The notes below the pieces were generated by a model. That model was not told where the DNA came from. It made no database searches and saw only the letters and a program-made list of their open reading frames with translations. The position numbers and the translations under genes are program-made. Below, one piece after another: positions 34,150 through 45,524 of a stretch of 64,000 nt of DNA. The DNA lies in the NCBI RefSeq assembly GCF_024679245.1, contig NC_090178.1, positions 43,758,072-43,822,071 on the forward strand. The letters are read 5' to 3'. Position 1 is the stretch's first letter. Each line of letters begins with the position of its first letter. The stretch is from Pseudorasbora parva. Taxonomy: Eukaryota > Chordata > Actinopteri > Cypriniformes > Gobionidae.

Positions 34150-34400
34150 CCTACAGAAGTCTCTTCCCAGTTTCTAAAAGGAGGCAGATCCTACAACTCC
34201 AATGGGTGTTCCTGGCTGACAAAAGCCTCAAATCCTGGCTGTTCACGTGAGGGTCATCAGGGCGTACCCAAGCTTTGCAGGTACACGTCCATGTTTCGGG
34301 AAAGGTGCCCTGCGGGGATGCCTGTCTCCGCTCCAACAGGCACCACACCTCACGGCATTTATCAGCTTTCCCTGCCTTCATTGTACACTTCTTTTAATAC
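34150..34400 (-). promoter_or_regulatory. possible promoter or 5' UTR of the internal first exon
   Basis: A second GC-rich block just upstream (minus strand) of the candidate first exon, in an otherwise AT-rich intron. An ATG at 34379-34381 opens 76 codons without recognisable similarity (starts MKAGKADKCREVWCLLERRQ). It may be leader sequence, an upstream exon, or neither. Confidence 0.25.
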
Positions 34401-35200
34401 TACTTTCTTATTCGGTTTCACCCCGCTCTCTTTTGTCCTGGCGTCTGTATATGAGACACTCCCTCATTACAGAAAAACAGCTTTCACTTGGGCTGGAACT
34501 GTGTGGCTTCGTTTCCTTTTTGCAAAACATCATTTATTTGTAGAGTTGATATTCATTTTGTTCCAAACCACGTGGACTACAAAAAGACATTTTTAAGAAT
34601 GTACATGCTCCTCTTTTCCATACAATGACATCAGACCATGGGCCGCAAACTCCACAAAGTACTCCACACAATTACTATATTTCAAGACTTCTGATGTCAA
34701 AGGAGCAGATTAAAATTATGTAATTTCATCCATAGTTCTCAAATCTCATTTGCATGTACAGAAATCGAATCATTATAGCTTCGAGCATCTCTGGCTCTCA
34801 TGTGACCCTGATTATTAACCTTTGTTTAATGGAAAGGAGCAGCTCATAAATTCTGCATAATATCTTCTTTTGTGTTGGAAGAAGGAAAGTATGTTTAGAA
34901 GTATTTATATATTAGGTGCCGGTATGAACTGTCATGAATTTGACATGTGTACGCTCAGGGCGTTTATCTTGATGAAAATATGTGCTTCAGATCAGAACAT
35001 TTCACTCCTTGGCATGAAGTACAAGTTTGATCAAGAGTGAAGCTCAATGTTGAGTGAGGTAACAACCTGATTAACACATTTCTATATTCCAACATCCAAA
35101 AGAAGGCTGTCATTTTGAGTATATCCAACTTATTTTATTTAAAAAAAATGTACTTATGACATTCCATCTTAATCTTAAGCTTTGGTGAAGAGGCACTTAC

Positions 35201-35367
35201 TCATGTTTGTGTATTACAGCGTTGAAGAGTTTTCCGTCCCTCCAGCTCGTGGTGAAGTTATCGCAGCGGATACCGTGGTAACCGTCCACCATGCGCTGAG
35301 ACCAGAGGAGCAGCTTTTCCTTGGCTGACATATCATCTGACTGACCGTTCACCTGGATATCTGAAAT
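35201..35367 (-). CDS. plec: plectin exon 6, CH1/CH2 junction
   Basis: 167 nt, phase 0 to 2: [40 protein letters not shown] and [15 protein letters not shown]. It includes the linker and the first half of CH2. Acceptor GGTAG, donor GA|GTAAGTG. Residues 167-221. Confidence 0.97.
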
Positions 35368-35984
35368 CTACCAGCCCAGAAAAATGAGTCTCATGGATTC
35401 AGTGACATGCAGTAGCAATATGTTTAGCGTAAAATTATCATTCCATAATTAAATTGGCTGATTTCTCACACACTTATGAACACTAAGTCATGCATTACAA
35501 TGCAAATTATTGCCCCACTAAATACCATTGACCTCCTAAGACCCTTCCGAGACCCGTCGTCACACTCAATGCATGAGCAATGCGATTCATTAAAGGAAAA
35601 TCCAATTACCTTGTAAACTCCCAGTTTGAAGTAGCTAAACAACAGTATCTGCCACAAAACAATGAGGACCTCAAATAGAAAAACTTAAAAGCGAATTTAT
35701 AGACTAAATGTAGTCAAAAAACAAAAAACAAAAAACCAAAACAAAAAAAAAACAATCTGCATTATGCCTTTGTCTACAAAAAGTCACAATGCTATACTCC
35801 TGGCAACACAACAGTACTAAACGATGATTCTGTGAATCAGATTTCAATGAATCAGTTCCAAAACTGTAAACAAATACTGAAGTGTTCTGTTTTGCTATAC
35901 AATGCTTGTTAGGGAATGTAGCGACTCAGGCGAATCAAACACACAATCGCCAGTTACATTTAACAAATATGTTGTGAAAGCTGT

Positions 35985-37740
35985 GTGCTGATGGACAGAC
36001 CTTCCCCCAACACAACAGAGGGAGATTCTTCAGTCACCCTGGAAACCATCTGATAAGGTGTTTTATGGCCGGAAAGAATGTGGCCACATGAAGTCTTATA
36101 CACAAAGAGTTTAAGACACAGAGCTTTTGCCTCAAATTATAGACAAACCATCTATAAATGAACATGCACCCCAGGACATTATATGTAAACACATAACTGT
36201 CTTGTAAAATGTTTATTCTGTATGGTATTTTGCATCTTTTTGTCTGTGTCTTAACAAAGTACTAGTTCAGATAACCTCATATATGTCATGTCTCCTATCA
36301 AATTAATGCTCACTTCACGACTTACACTTCCATGTATATCACTTATTCAGAAAATGCAGTGTGTGTTTGTTGCATTAATTATAGTATGAAGACTCAGAGA
36401 CCCACTGAGTCGAACTTTCAAACAAAGGGCAATAAAATCTGCTGAGGAATTTCCCGCCGGGAAATCCCAACACTCTCATTGGTTAAGTCTAACCCTGGAG
36501 GGTGGGACTATTTCCAGACCTTAAAAAGACCAGAGAAGACAGGCTCTGCCCGCTCTTGCTCTCTTCTCTTCTCCGAAACTCTCTGGCTCTTACTTCTCCA
36601 ACACCCACGGGGGGGGGGGGCTGGCACTTAAGCCATGCCACCAATGCAGGCCCTCCAAGCAGGCCTCAGCCCTTTCAAAAATCTTCTCTTCTACAATCCG
36701 ATCTTCAAGAACACGAAGCATCGCTAAAGCAAACAGCCGCTTCCCTCCCAACCTCGGAAAGGACCGCCGGACACGCAGAGACACATACGCACACAAGCGA
36801 GAAGCCAAAACGAAACCAAAAAGAATGCAAGTATTCTTATTCTTACTGCTGTAAAGAGGGTGTGTTATTCTCCCGTTGGGATAAATTAACTCCGTGAAGG
36901 TCGTATTTGTTGAAGTGAAGGAAAGCTGTTTCTTACCCTCCCCCACTCTCTTTGTCTCTCTCTCTCCCTCACTCTCTTTGTCTCTCTCTCTCTCTCTCTT
37001 TTATCTCTCTCTAATTTCAGTCTATTCATTATTCTCTTTTATGTATTCTTTCGGGAATATCTATACTTCTACTCTCTTGATGCATATTTAGTGTGTACTT
37101 TCTGTGTGACCTGTAGTGTTATTTTTAGTCTGTGTTTATTAAACCTTCAAAAGACATTTAATGAGTTGAATCTGTTATTCTGCCACATACACAAAGTCAA
37201 TGAAACTTGCGATCTGAACGTTACCTAACTGCTTATGCTACTATGTTAGTAAAGTAAACTGTATGACCATTTGAAATATTGAACTTATCCTGATCAGTAA
37301 AGTTAATGTTTCTCATGCGCTCGTAAAGCAGTAATCCATTATTGAGAATTGATTTGAAAAGTCTATAACTAATTTGCAGGACAAACTTAGTAGGATAATT
37401 TCAAGCAATTCCATAAAGGGTTACTTGTATTTAATTAAACAATTTTCCCTATCGGAAAATTTTAATACGTAATGAACAACTGGCAAATCATATTCATAAA
37501 TTCATGAATATTGAATATTAAATCCCTTTTGAGTTAATTATTCCCCGAGACATTAAACTCATGAGTCGTTGTTGTTACAGGAAGTAGCTTATTACAGAAA
37601 AAGAAAAAAATACTAATGACCGTTTTAATGAAGATGTCCAATTCCAATCTGTTGACTATATCCAACTTTTGTGACGATCAGATTACATCTTTTAAAATTG
37701 ACCCATATCTAACAACTGCATTTACAATATACACTTGGTG
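35985..37740 (+). mobile_element. possible solo LTR or LTR-retroelement relic
   Basis: A stretch unlike the intron around it, with a promoter-like part (CATTGGTTAAGTC, CCTTAAAAAGACC), a C-run/G-run segment, and CT-rich tracts at 36950-37010. Near the right end TATACA is followed by TTGGTGACAGAATCCAAGG, which has the look of an LTR end followed by a tRNA primer site. I could not find a matching second LTR or coding region, and the left border is a guess. Confidence 0.3.
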
Positions 37741-38239
37741 ACAGAATCCAAGGTAGACGGACTGACCGGGAACATCTTAGGCCGAAAAAAAAACGCTGTG
37801 ATTTGTAATGGACATGTTAAATGATAATGTAAGCTTTTGCTTTCTGTATCATCTTTAAAGGTGAGCAAAACAATGGTCTCTTAAGGCAGAGGGAAAAAAG
37901 AGGAGAGGCATTGCTGTAGCCTGGGAATTGAAAAGACTCATGTGATCATGTGGTCCACTGTTGCTTTTTTTTTTCCAATACATGGCGGCACGTTTCAGAT
38001 TCATTTCAGATTTATTTCCACATATGTATGAGACCTGAAACCGATCGGAGAATATCAGAATCCATGTACTATTTCCATAATCCATATCTGATATGTGCCA
38101 AATGGGAGGAAAAATCTGAATTGGTATCATGTAATGTAAAAGTGGCCTAATGTAACAGAGGCCAGCTAGTAGTAGTTGCTGTGTGAGTAAACCTCACTCC
38201 TCTGACCTCAAGAGACGCTCTAGCGACTGATGCTATTGG

Positions 38240-38322
38240 TTGCAGCCTTTAGTCTCCTTGTTAGAGCGTCCGACTCTCATGCCGGTGGACCCGGGTCCGA
38301 GTCCCGGTCTGGACAGTAGAGG
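38240..38322 (+). repeat. tRNA-derived SINE head or tRNA pseudogene
   Basis: Contains a B-box-like GGGTCCGAGTCCC and an upstream TTAGTCTCCTTGTTAGAGCG resembling an A box, spaced as in a tRNA. The full cloverleaf, in particular a paired acceptor stem, is not evident, so I call it SINE-like rather than a gene. Confidence 0.5.
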
Positions 38323-39435
38323 TTACACTAACTCACAAACACTTTTTACGGCTATTTTTGAACAAAATATGCTATCATGCAAATCATGAGTTTCACATGC
38401 CCTAAAAATTAATTAAAAAATGTGCCAACATATATAGAAACAATACATGTGTTGACATTAGTTTGATGTTATCTGCATGATTCTGTTTAGAATAGCACAA
38501 GATGGAGGAGCTGAGGAAGCGGGTTGAAACAGGCTTAAACTAAAGATATTGCATCTCAATTTGAGGAAATTAACCATATCCCTTAAAGAATCTGGTCCCC
38601 CTAATAAAATGACATAGTATAGACTACATTAAACAATCAGCATTCCTGATTTACATTAAATAGCATTAAATGTCAATCAGGACTGAATACAAGCGCATGG
38701 GAGGTTGGCACCATCTAAAACCCTGGTCATGAGACTCTCTTCTTGGTCAGGCTACCTCCAAAAATTTCTTCAAGGAGAAAGCTCTTTTCTTTCCAGGAAA
38801 GTGGGCAGAAGTCCACAAACCACCCCTACACTCTGCCTCTTCTGGACCAACCAAAAGTCCTGCCAACGTATTTCAACTGTCCGAGGAAATCATATTCTCT
38901 CAAAAGCTGGACGTCCCCAAGCAGCATATTCTCCTGATTTTGTGTCCGACTCCTGCAGCTGTAACATGACGAGTCTTTGTTTTGTTTTTTTAATTGTTTG
39001 AGGTGGAATAAATCAGTGTGTGGTTGTAATTAAACACATTGAACAACAGATTCCCATAATTAGGTCTAAAAAATTGCCTGGATATTAGATTATGAAATTA
39101 GATTAGATCGGAGACTTTTAATTCCTCACGGCGCCCAAAACACAGAACAGATCTTCATTTACAGAATCTTCATTTTTGCATACTAAGACTATTGTGGTTG
39201 AATCATATCGGATATTCCTCAGGTTATAAATCATATTTCATTGCTTGAGGCAGATACTGGTTTGAAGCGAAAATTATTGATGTTTGATTGGAAGGTGTAA
39301 AATTAATATGACCCAAGACAGACCCAAGTAAACCAATGATTGACCCAGATTGAAGTGATTGGCCAGACTGATTTGGAGCCCAGGAGAAGGAGGAGGTAAA
39401 TGGTATGGGAACTTAACACTGACAGAATAGGAGAC

Positions 39436-39528
39436 CTGGAAGTGAAGGATGATGGTCCATATGAGACCCAATGTCAGCTTTGGGTTTCCGTCCGCAATAT
39501 CATCATTCCTGATATTCACCAGCTTGAC
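39436..39528 (-). CDS. plec: plectin exon 5, CH1
   Basis: 31 codons in phase 0: [20 protein letters not shown] then [11 protein letters not shown], the actin-contact helices of CH1, nearly identical in all plakins. Acceptor AATCACAG; donor CAG|GTCTCC is weak. Residues 136-166. Confidence 0.97.
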
Positions 39529-39986
39529 CTGTGATTTCCAGAGAAGAACATCATTCACATTAGAGTTTAATTTGAGAGACTATCCAACAAAACACCATGT
39601 AAGCAAGATAAACAATAAAGTACTTAATATTTTGATCCAAACCTTGTATGACTGAATGTCACACTCAAGGAGTCATTTATAGCAGAATGTCCAAGCTACT
39701 CTTTTCCACACTATAAAAGTGACCACGACTGATGATGCACAACTTGGCTTTTTGTAATACTTTGTTGGTCAGTTCTGCTGTGGTCCCAATTAACTTTTGC
39801 TTTATGGAAGGGAGCAGCTTGGGCATTCTGCTAAACATTTCCTTTGTCAAAACATCTCCTTGCAATCCACGGAAAAAAGAAAATACAGGTTTGGAAACAA
39901 AAGAGGTTGCGTAAATAAGGACAAAAGCTTCATTTCGGAATAAACCATCCTTTTAATTTAGTTTGAAAGTTGAGTTGGTCTCATAC

Positions 39987-40064
39987 CTGCCGGCGTCTCA
40001 GGAAATCCAGCGCTATCTGCACATTCTGCAGTTTATGGAACCGCATGCGTCCTCTCTCACGAGG
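39987..40064 (-). CDS. plec: plectin exon 4, CH1
   Basis: 26 codons in phase 0: [20 protein letters not shown] then FLRRRQ. Acceptor CTCCACAG, donor CAG|GTATGA. Residues 110-135. Confidence 0.97.
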
Positions 40065-40259
40065 CTGTGGAGACAGACAGAGGCCGATTGAGATACATAA
40101 CACAAAGGATGAGACTGAGGCGTGTCCTTCAGCGCACAAACTTCTTTTGAAGGTCGAAATTAGGGAAAAATGAAAACGTGGAGCACCCTTATATGAAGCT
40201 AATACATATGCACTTTACTTCGATAATCTACTTTAGACATTCTACTAACTGTGATTATT

Positions 40260-40480
40260 TTTTGTCAACTAACTCTCAATAGAGTATTAGTATACTAGGC
40301 TTTGGGTAAGTTACAAAGTTACTTATAGTAATATGACTGTTTGGGGAGAATCAAAATAAAGTGTTAGCAGTATTAGCTACTAATACTTTAATGACTGGTA
40401 GTTGACATGTGTAGTGGCAAAGTTACTTATAGTTAGTAGAATGTCTAAAGCGGACCATCAGAACAAAGTGTTACTAGATG
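40260..40480. repeat. interspersed repeat (CAACTAACTCT type)
   Basis: GTCAACTAACTCTCAATAGA and its inverted partner CTTTAATGACTGGTAGTTGA flank the segment. Relatives occur at 9295-9405, 23895-23960 and 24640-24700. Confidence 0.55.
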
Positions 40481-41476
40481 TATATGAACACAAAGAAAAG
40501 ACAAAGACCTCATGAAATCAAATATTTTAGTCCACACCTGCTAGCATTGATGACATTTGCATGCAAGTGAACTTAAAACTAAATCTGTGTTTTGAATATA
40601 CCAACTTTATCTTCCGATTCACCTTGCACTCAGGGGCATAAAACAATTTTAGTCCAATAAGCTCCACGCTAGAATGAGCATGTCCTCTACATAAACAATA
40701 CCAACTTTGATATGCCCCGCCCCAACTTCCTGTTTAGGTAGGAAATACATCCACACAGATAGCTAAGAGAACTGCTCGTCATTTCATTGGGTCTTCAAGA
40801 CTACAGTATATGACAGAAGTGATGGTCGTGTGGCCTCAGGGATGTAGTGTGGTTAATTATTGTGGATGAATGCTAAAAGTATTTGCATTATAGAAAAAAA
40901 AACACCTTAACCATCTGACACACCTTTTTATGCAAACACCTTTTCCTGACTAGAACACCTTTAAAATGTAGTCCAGACTGTAAGTATGTCTTGCGTAATA
41001 GTATTGTCCAGTACTAATTATCAATTATACACATTTTGCTAATATTCAGGGATTTAATTAGATATTATCTGCCAAATCGGTCACACACCCAAACTATGAC
41101 GAGGTTCAGAGAGATGATGCGCTAAAGAGAGACAGCCTCAGTCATGCACAAGCACAATTGAAAAGAGGCTACTATAATGCTATTCCTACCAGTGAAATTC
41201 CAAATTAAAAGTCCCTAATATTAAAACAAGCTTGTTTTCCCCCCCAAACAGATCTTTCAAATAACAATTCTTAATGAATTTTTAACATTTAGCTCTTTAT
41301 TTTAAAGGGGTGGTTGAGTGGGTTTTTCCTAGGCTTGGTTGTGTTTATGGGGCGCAGTATAACATGTCTTAATGCTTCTTCTTTTTTTTAAGCCGTATTT
41401 TTCTAATATTTGACTTTTATTCCACACCGCTGTCTCCACTGTCCTTTGAACGGCTCGTTTGCTTCCTGCCTTTATA

Positions 41477-42046
41477 GCCCCTTTCACACTGCGATTCTGG
41501 CAAATACACAGATAATGCGACATTTGTTCCCGGGCCGCTAGATTTGGTCCATTCACACTGCCAGCGAAATACCGTAATATGTGCGCTTTCACACACAACG
41601 CTTAATGGTCCCAGGTCGAGTTGACACGTGACATCCGGATGTGACGTATAATGGCGAGCGATCTCAGCTTCAGCACGGATAGTAAGGAGCTCCGTGGTCT
41701 CGACTTGTGTCCAGTTTGCGCACATTTCTGCTTGTTTAATTTTAGTTTCTTTTGTATACGAACACTCTCTGCGTTTAAAACACAGACTAGCTCTTCTGGC
41801 ACTGCAGGGTTGTATTATTGAAAAAACAAGCTCTAGGAGTCGCACGATAACTACGTACACGTTGCGGCATTAGTTTGGGCTTTTGTTCACACAGCGCTCG
41901 TCCTGGGTCGAATCCCGCAATATTACTAGGTCCCCGACCTGGGTCGAATTCGGTAATCAATCCCGGGACGTGGTTGCTTTCACACAGAAGGCGACCCAGC
42001 AATGTTCCGGGAAAATTGCGGGTCCGACGTGCAGTGTGAAAGGGGC
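41477..42046. mobile_element. non-autonomous DNA transposon (GCCCCTTTCACACTGC ends)
   Basis: GCCCCTTTCACACTGC at the left and GCAGTGTGAAAGGGGC at the right are perfect 16-bp inverted repeats, flanked by TTATA and TTATG as a possible short target duplication. The interior is GC-rich with GACCTGGGTCGAATTC-type phrases. No transposase. Confidence 0.8.
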
Positions 42047-42569
42047 TTATGAAGCCCATCCCTCCGAAAAACACAATGGTCTTAGATTGGTTAGAGGGCC
42101 AAATGTAGTTCCCTGTATTTTTATTGGCTTAAGTGCCAAGCACAGGTTGTCCGTAAACACCACGCCCCTTACCATTACGGGCAGAAGTCACATCTGCGGA
42201 GACTACCAAGGGTTTATGATGTCACCAACCCGGATGAAGCTCGTTGTAGTCCAAACCAGCCGTTTTTGTAGGCAATAAACTTCCATAACTTTAAAAGACA
42301 ATATCGCCGTTTGCATTGAACTTTCAGCGCTCTAACTTTGTAGATACTGTTTATGCTCAAGCAGCAACATTACACACTAACTAAAGTTAAAAAAGTGAAA
42401 TCGCATGCAACCACCCCTTTATTCATCTGAGATACTTAGCATTGACAAACATAGCGTATATCTCTAGGAAGCGAATGAAAACATGACTACAACAAGACTG
42501 GCGGAAGTGACCATGCGCAAGCTAGCCACAGTGAGTGACCCATGCCAATGAAGCATCTACATCACTCAC

Positions 42570-42605
42570 CAACCGGACGCTCCGCACAACGTCCCTCTCC
42601 CTCGT
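42570..42605 (-). CDS. plec: plectin alternative exon 3alpha (36 nt)
   Basis: Exactly 12 codons, TRERDVVRSVRL, in phase 0 at both ends, with donor TTG|GTGAGT and acceptor TGGTCAAG after a pyrimidine-rich run. It lies between exons 3 and 4, where mammalian plectin has a 36-nt alternative exon (3alpha) that inserts 12 residues in CH1. Including or skipping it keeps the frame. Residues 98-109 when included. Confidence 0.88.
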
Positions 42606-43061
42606 CTTGACCAAGAGAAGTGCAAAGAGAGCAGACAGGAGTCAAAGGGCAAAGGTCAGCAAAGAGATGGTGGGTCAGTATCAAAGCAAGATAGAATGAT
42701 AGGCAGAGAAAGAGTTTAAAGAGGTGCCACACAGAGTAAAGAAAAGAGTGAAGTTAATGTCTCAGCTATAGCCAAGAAATTAAGCTGTATGATGGGATGT
42801 GTCAAGAACTTGAATCTGAACCCAGTGTTTTGGGTGTGATTCAACATAACATCTTTCAAATTGGAAGACGTATTCCAAGGCATCACCCATAAATATGGTG
42901 GGGTGTTCAGGTCTTCATTGACCTGGAGGTGTGGACCAGGATTTGTTTGAAGGCTGAGGGCAAGGTTAGAGGTTTGAAGGTGGAGAGGAATCTGAGTGGG
43001 AGCTGTGATGGGTCTTCTCTTGATTAGCCGTGCTGCATTAGCAGAAGCGAACTACAAAATA

Positions 43062-43383
43062 GGCCCTGTCCAAAATGGCACACTTCATGTGACTGTTGGG
43101 CAAGGCTACACAAATCCTGGCCTGGAGCGCCACTGTCCTGCAGAGTTTAGATCAAACCATGATCAAACTCACCAATCTTCAATTTTCTAGAAACTCTGAA
43201 GACCTTAACTAGCTTGTTTAAGTGTATTTAATTGTGATTGAAACTAAACTCTGCAGGGTAGTGACCCTCCAGGACCAGATTTGTCCTTTTCAGGTTCCCT
43301 TTGCGGCAGATGTGATACCTCGATGTGCACTTTTACTGAGCCCGCACTAAAGCGAGCGCCCCAGTCGATAGTCAAAGCCACAT
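43062..43383. repeat. MITE copy interrupted by another MITE
   Basis: GGCCCTGTCCAAAATGGCAC begins a copy of the family seen intact at 43384-43667. It is interrupted by the element at 43111-43283 and resumes after it with GTGCACTTTTACTGAGCCCG. Confidence 0.6.
43111..43283. mobile_element. MITE with CAAATCCTGGCCTGGAG ends
   Basis: Left CAAATCCTGGCCTGGAGCGC with CTGCAGAGTTTAGAT answers right AAACTCTGCAGGGTAGTGAC with CCAGGACCAGATTTG. A frequent cyprinid palindromic element; inserted in an older MITE. Confidence 0.8.
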
Positions 43384-43667
43384 TATGGCCCTGTCCCAAA
43401 TGGCACACTTACAGTCTTGTGGACTTACAATGACTGCATGCGTGTGCATGTGCGTTAAGTCCGAGACCGTAGGGTGTCCATTTGCCATTTTAGGTTTTAG
43501 AAGGGTGCTCGCAAGCACCTCTTTTACAGTCGATATGCTCCCTCAATGCACACTTTCCCGAGCCAGCATTGAAGCGAGCTCCGCAGCGGACTTCTTCCCA
43601 ACGGTCCAAACTGTGGACTCATAGGAAGGCCGCGAGTGTTTACTGTACCCTTTGGGACAGGGCCATA
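43384..43667. mobile_element. MITE with 17-bp perfect inverted ends
   Basis: TATGGCCCTGTCCCAAA at the left and TTTGGGACAGGGCCATA at the right are perfect inverted repeats beginning with TA. The right end is 32 bp from the donor side of plectin exon 3. Confidence 0.85.
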
Positions 43668-43699
43668 GAAATCAGTGCAAGACAATCTGTAACACTCAC

Positions 43700-43789
43700 C
43701 AGTGTTTCTCCGGAGAGGACCTCCAGAAGGGAGATCAGGTTATGTCCATCTCGGAGATCTTCGTACAGGTCATTCACATGACGCTGAGT
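43700..43789 (-). CDS. plec: plectin exon 3, CH1
   Basis: 30 codons in phase 0: [20 protein letters not shown] then [31 protein letters not shown] is a plakin CH1 signature. Acceptor CATCCTCAG, donor CTG|GTGAGT. Residues 68-97. Confidence 0.97.
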
Positions 43790-44260
43790 CTGAGGATGGA
43801 GAAAAAGCAAATATTGTTTTATGAGTATGGCATTAAAAAAAATCACATCACCCCTGCAGTGAGATATTAGCAACTTAGAATGCATCATTAGTTTAGCGCA
43901 AACATAAAAAAAGACAAATTCTAAAGATTTCATTGCTGATGGATTGCACAACATTTTCATCAATTATCCTTCTCTCAAGTATATATTTTTTATTTACACA
44001 AAACCCTAAATTAGATGTTTGGCACAGTGTGTGAGGTGCTTTTTGGAAATCAAAGAAAAGTGGATGGTTTAAAAATACAAAAATCGGCCACATATATTCC
44101 AATTCCAAAACATTTGTGCTACTTATTTTGTGCTTTTTTGGAGCTTGGGCGTATAAATCAATATCCACTTTTCTAATACGGATAATAATAACAGTTGATT
44201 TAGAAAACTTTTTGAAACAAATGTTCATTTTTGGTTGCTCATCTAAAACTCCAAAGCCGC

Positions 44261-44499
44261 TTAAAGGGATAGCTCACCCAGAAATTTTGAAGAATACTGT
44301 ACGGGTAACCAAACAGTTGATGGTACCCATTAACTTCCATAGAATGGGGGGAAATAACTATGGAAAACAATGGAGACCAGCAACTTTTTGGTTACAATCA
44401 ATCTTCAAAAGACGAAATAAATGTATACAGGTTAAAAACAACTTGAAGGTGAGTAAATGATGATAGAACTTTCTTTTTTTGGGTGAACTCTCCCCTTAA
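44261..44499. repeat. MITE, TTAAAGGGATAGCTCACCC type
   Basis: Left TTAAAGGGATAGCTCACCC and right GGGTGAACTCTCCCCTTAA are imperfect inverted ends, related in their tips to the two foldback elements; the interior is like 7125-7375. Confidence 0.7.
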
Positions 44500-45126
44500 G
44501 CTGGGCAGCAACTTCTAAATACAAGCATATATGTCTCTTATTAAGAGGATAAAAAACACTAAGTTCAAAAGGGATTTATTGATGCTTTGCTCATCGAGTA
44601 CAGGATGGGGCAATGCATCGCTGCAGGCAGAAGTGCGGCCCACCTGCCTCACGTCAAAAAATATCTGTGACAAATGATTTATCGATTGTTTCTTTTTAAA
44701 TCAAGCAAGTCAGATACAGACGCTGTATAAAACCTCATTAGGTTAGATCTCTTCTTGAATAATAAAACATATAGAAAATGTTTATTTGGCTGAAATGACA
44801 GACTGGGCTTCCTCAGGTATTTATCATGCAGCTCTGCCCAACATGCACTGCTGCAAAACACTGAATCAAGGAACAGTTCACAGGAACATATATATATATA
44901 TAATTGGTGATCCATGCAGAGGACATGTGATAAGGCAGACTTTGGATTTGTTTTGCTGAACTGCATGAGACTAAGATCTTTTCGAGCTCTAACTGTGAAC
45001 GTTGATCTACATTCTTCATGAGACAGCAGAAGAAATCGTCAGGTCTAAGCCTCGGGCGGGACAGGAATACTGTACATGCGTTTGAGAGAGCAGGGCCTGC
45101 TGGGACACGCTGACAGATGGACCTAC

Positions 45127-45141
45127 CTCAGCTCTCCAGTG
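45127..45141 (-). CDS. plec: plectin alternative microexon 2alpha (15 nt)
   Basis: Five codons, HWRAE, bounded by acceptor CATCCAG and donor GAG|GTAGGT. It lies between exon 2 (ends in phase 0 with HLIK) and exon 3 (starts in phase 0), where mammalian plectin has a 15-nt alternative exon, 2alpha. The same five residues occur there as I recall. Skipping or including it keeps the frame of CH1. Residues 63-67 when included. Confidence 0.87.
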
Positions 45142-45271
45142 CTGGATGAATGAATGGAGCAGGAGAGGAAGAGAGGAAGGACATGAGGAGGAGAAAAGAG
45201 GGCAGGGAGAGTTCATTAGAAATGGAAGGAAGAAGTGAAGGTTGAAAATGAAGCACAACATTAGGATTAAT

Positions 45272-45434
45272 ATGGATGGATGGATGGATGGATGGATGGA
45301 TGGATGGATGGATGGATGGATGGATGGATGGATGGATGGATGGATGGATGGATGGATGGATGGATGGATGGATGGATGGATGGATGGATGGATGGATGGA
45401 TGGATGGATGGATGGATGGATGGATGGATGGATG

Positions 45435-45524
<90 letters not shown>
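45272..45524. repeat. GGAT then GATA tetranucleotide arrays
   Basis: About 41 copies of a GGAT unit (45272-45436) pass directly into about 22 copies of GATA (45435-45524), about 130 bp from microexon 2alpha. Confidence 0.98.

Noticed and set aside
38240..38322. A functional tRNA gene
   Set aside because: B-box and A-box-like sequences are present, but no convincing acceptor stem or anticodon arm; a SINE head is more likely.
41417..42278. Overlapping frames of 90-147 codons on both strands
   Set aside because: They fall within a non-autonomous transposon with perfect 16-bp inverted ends; openness reflects GC content, and no domain is recognisable.
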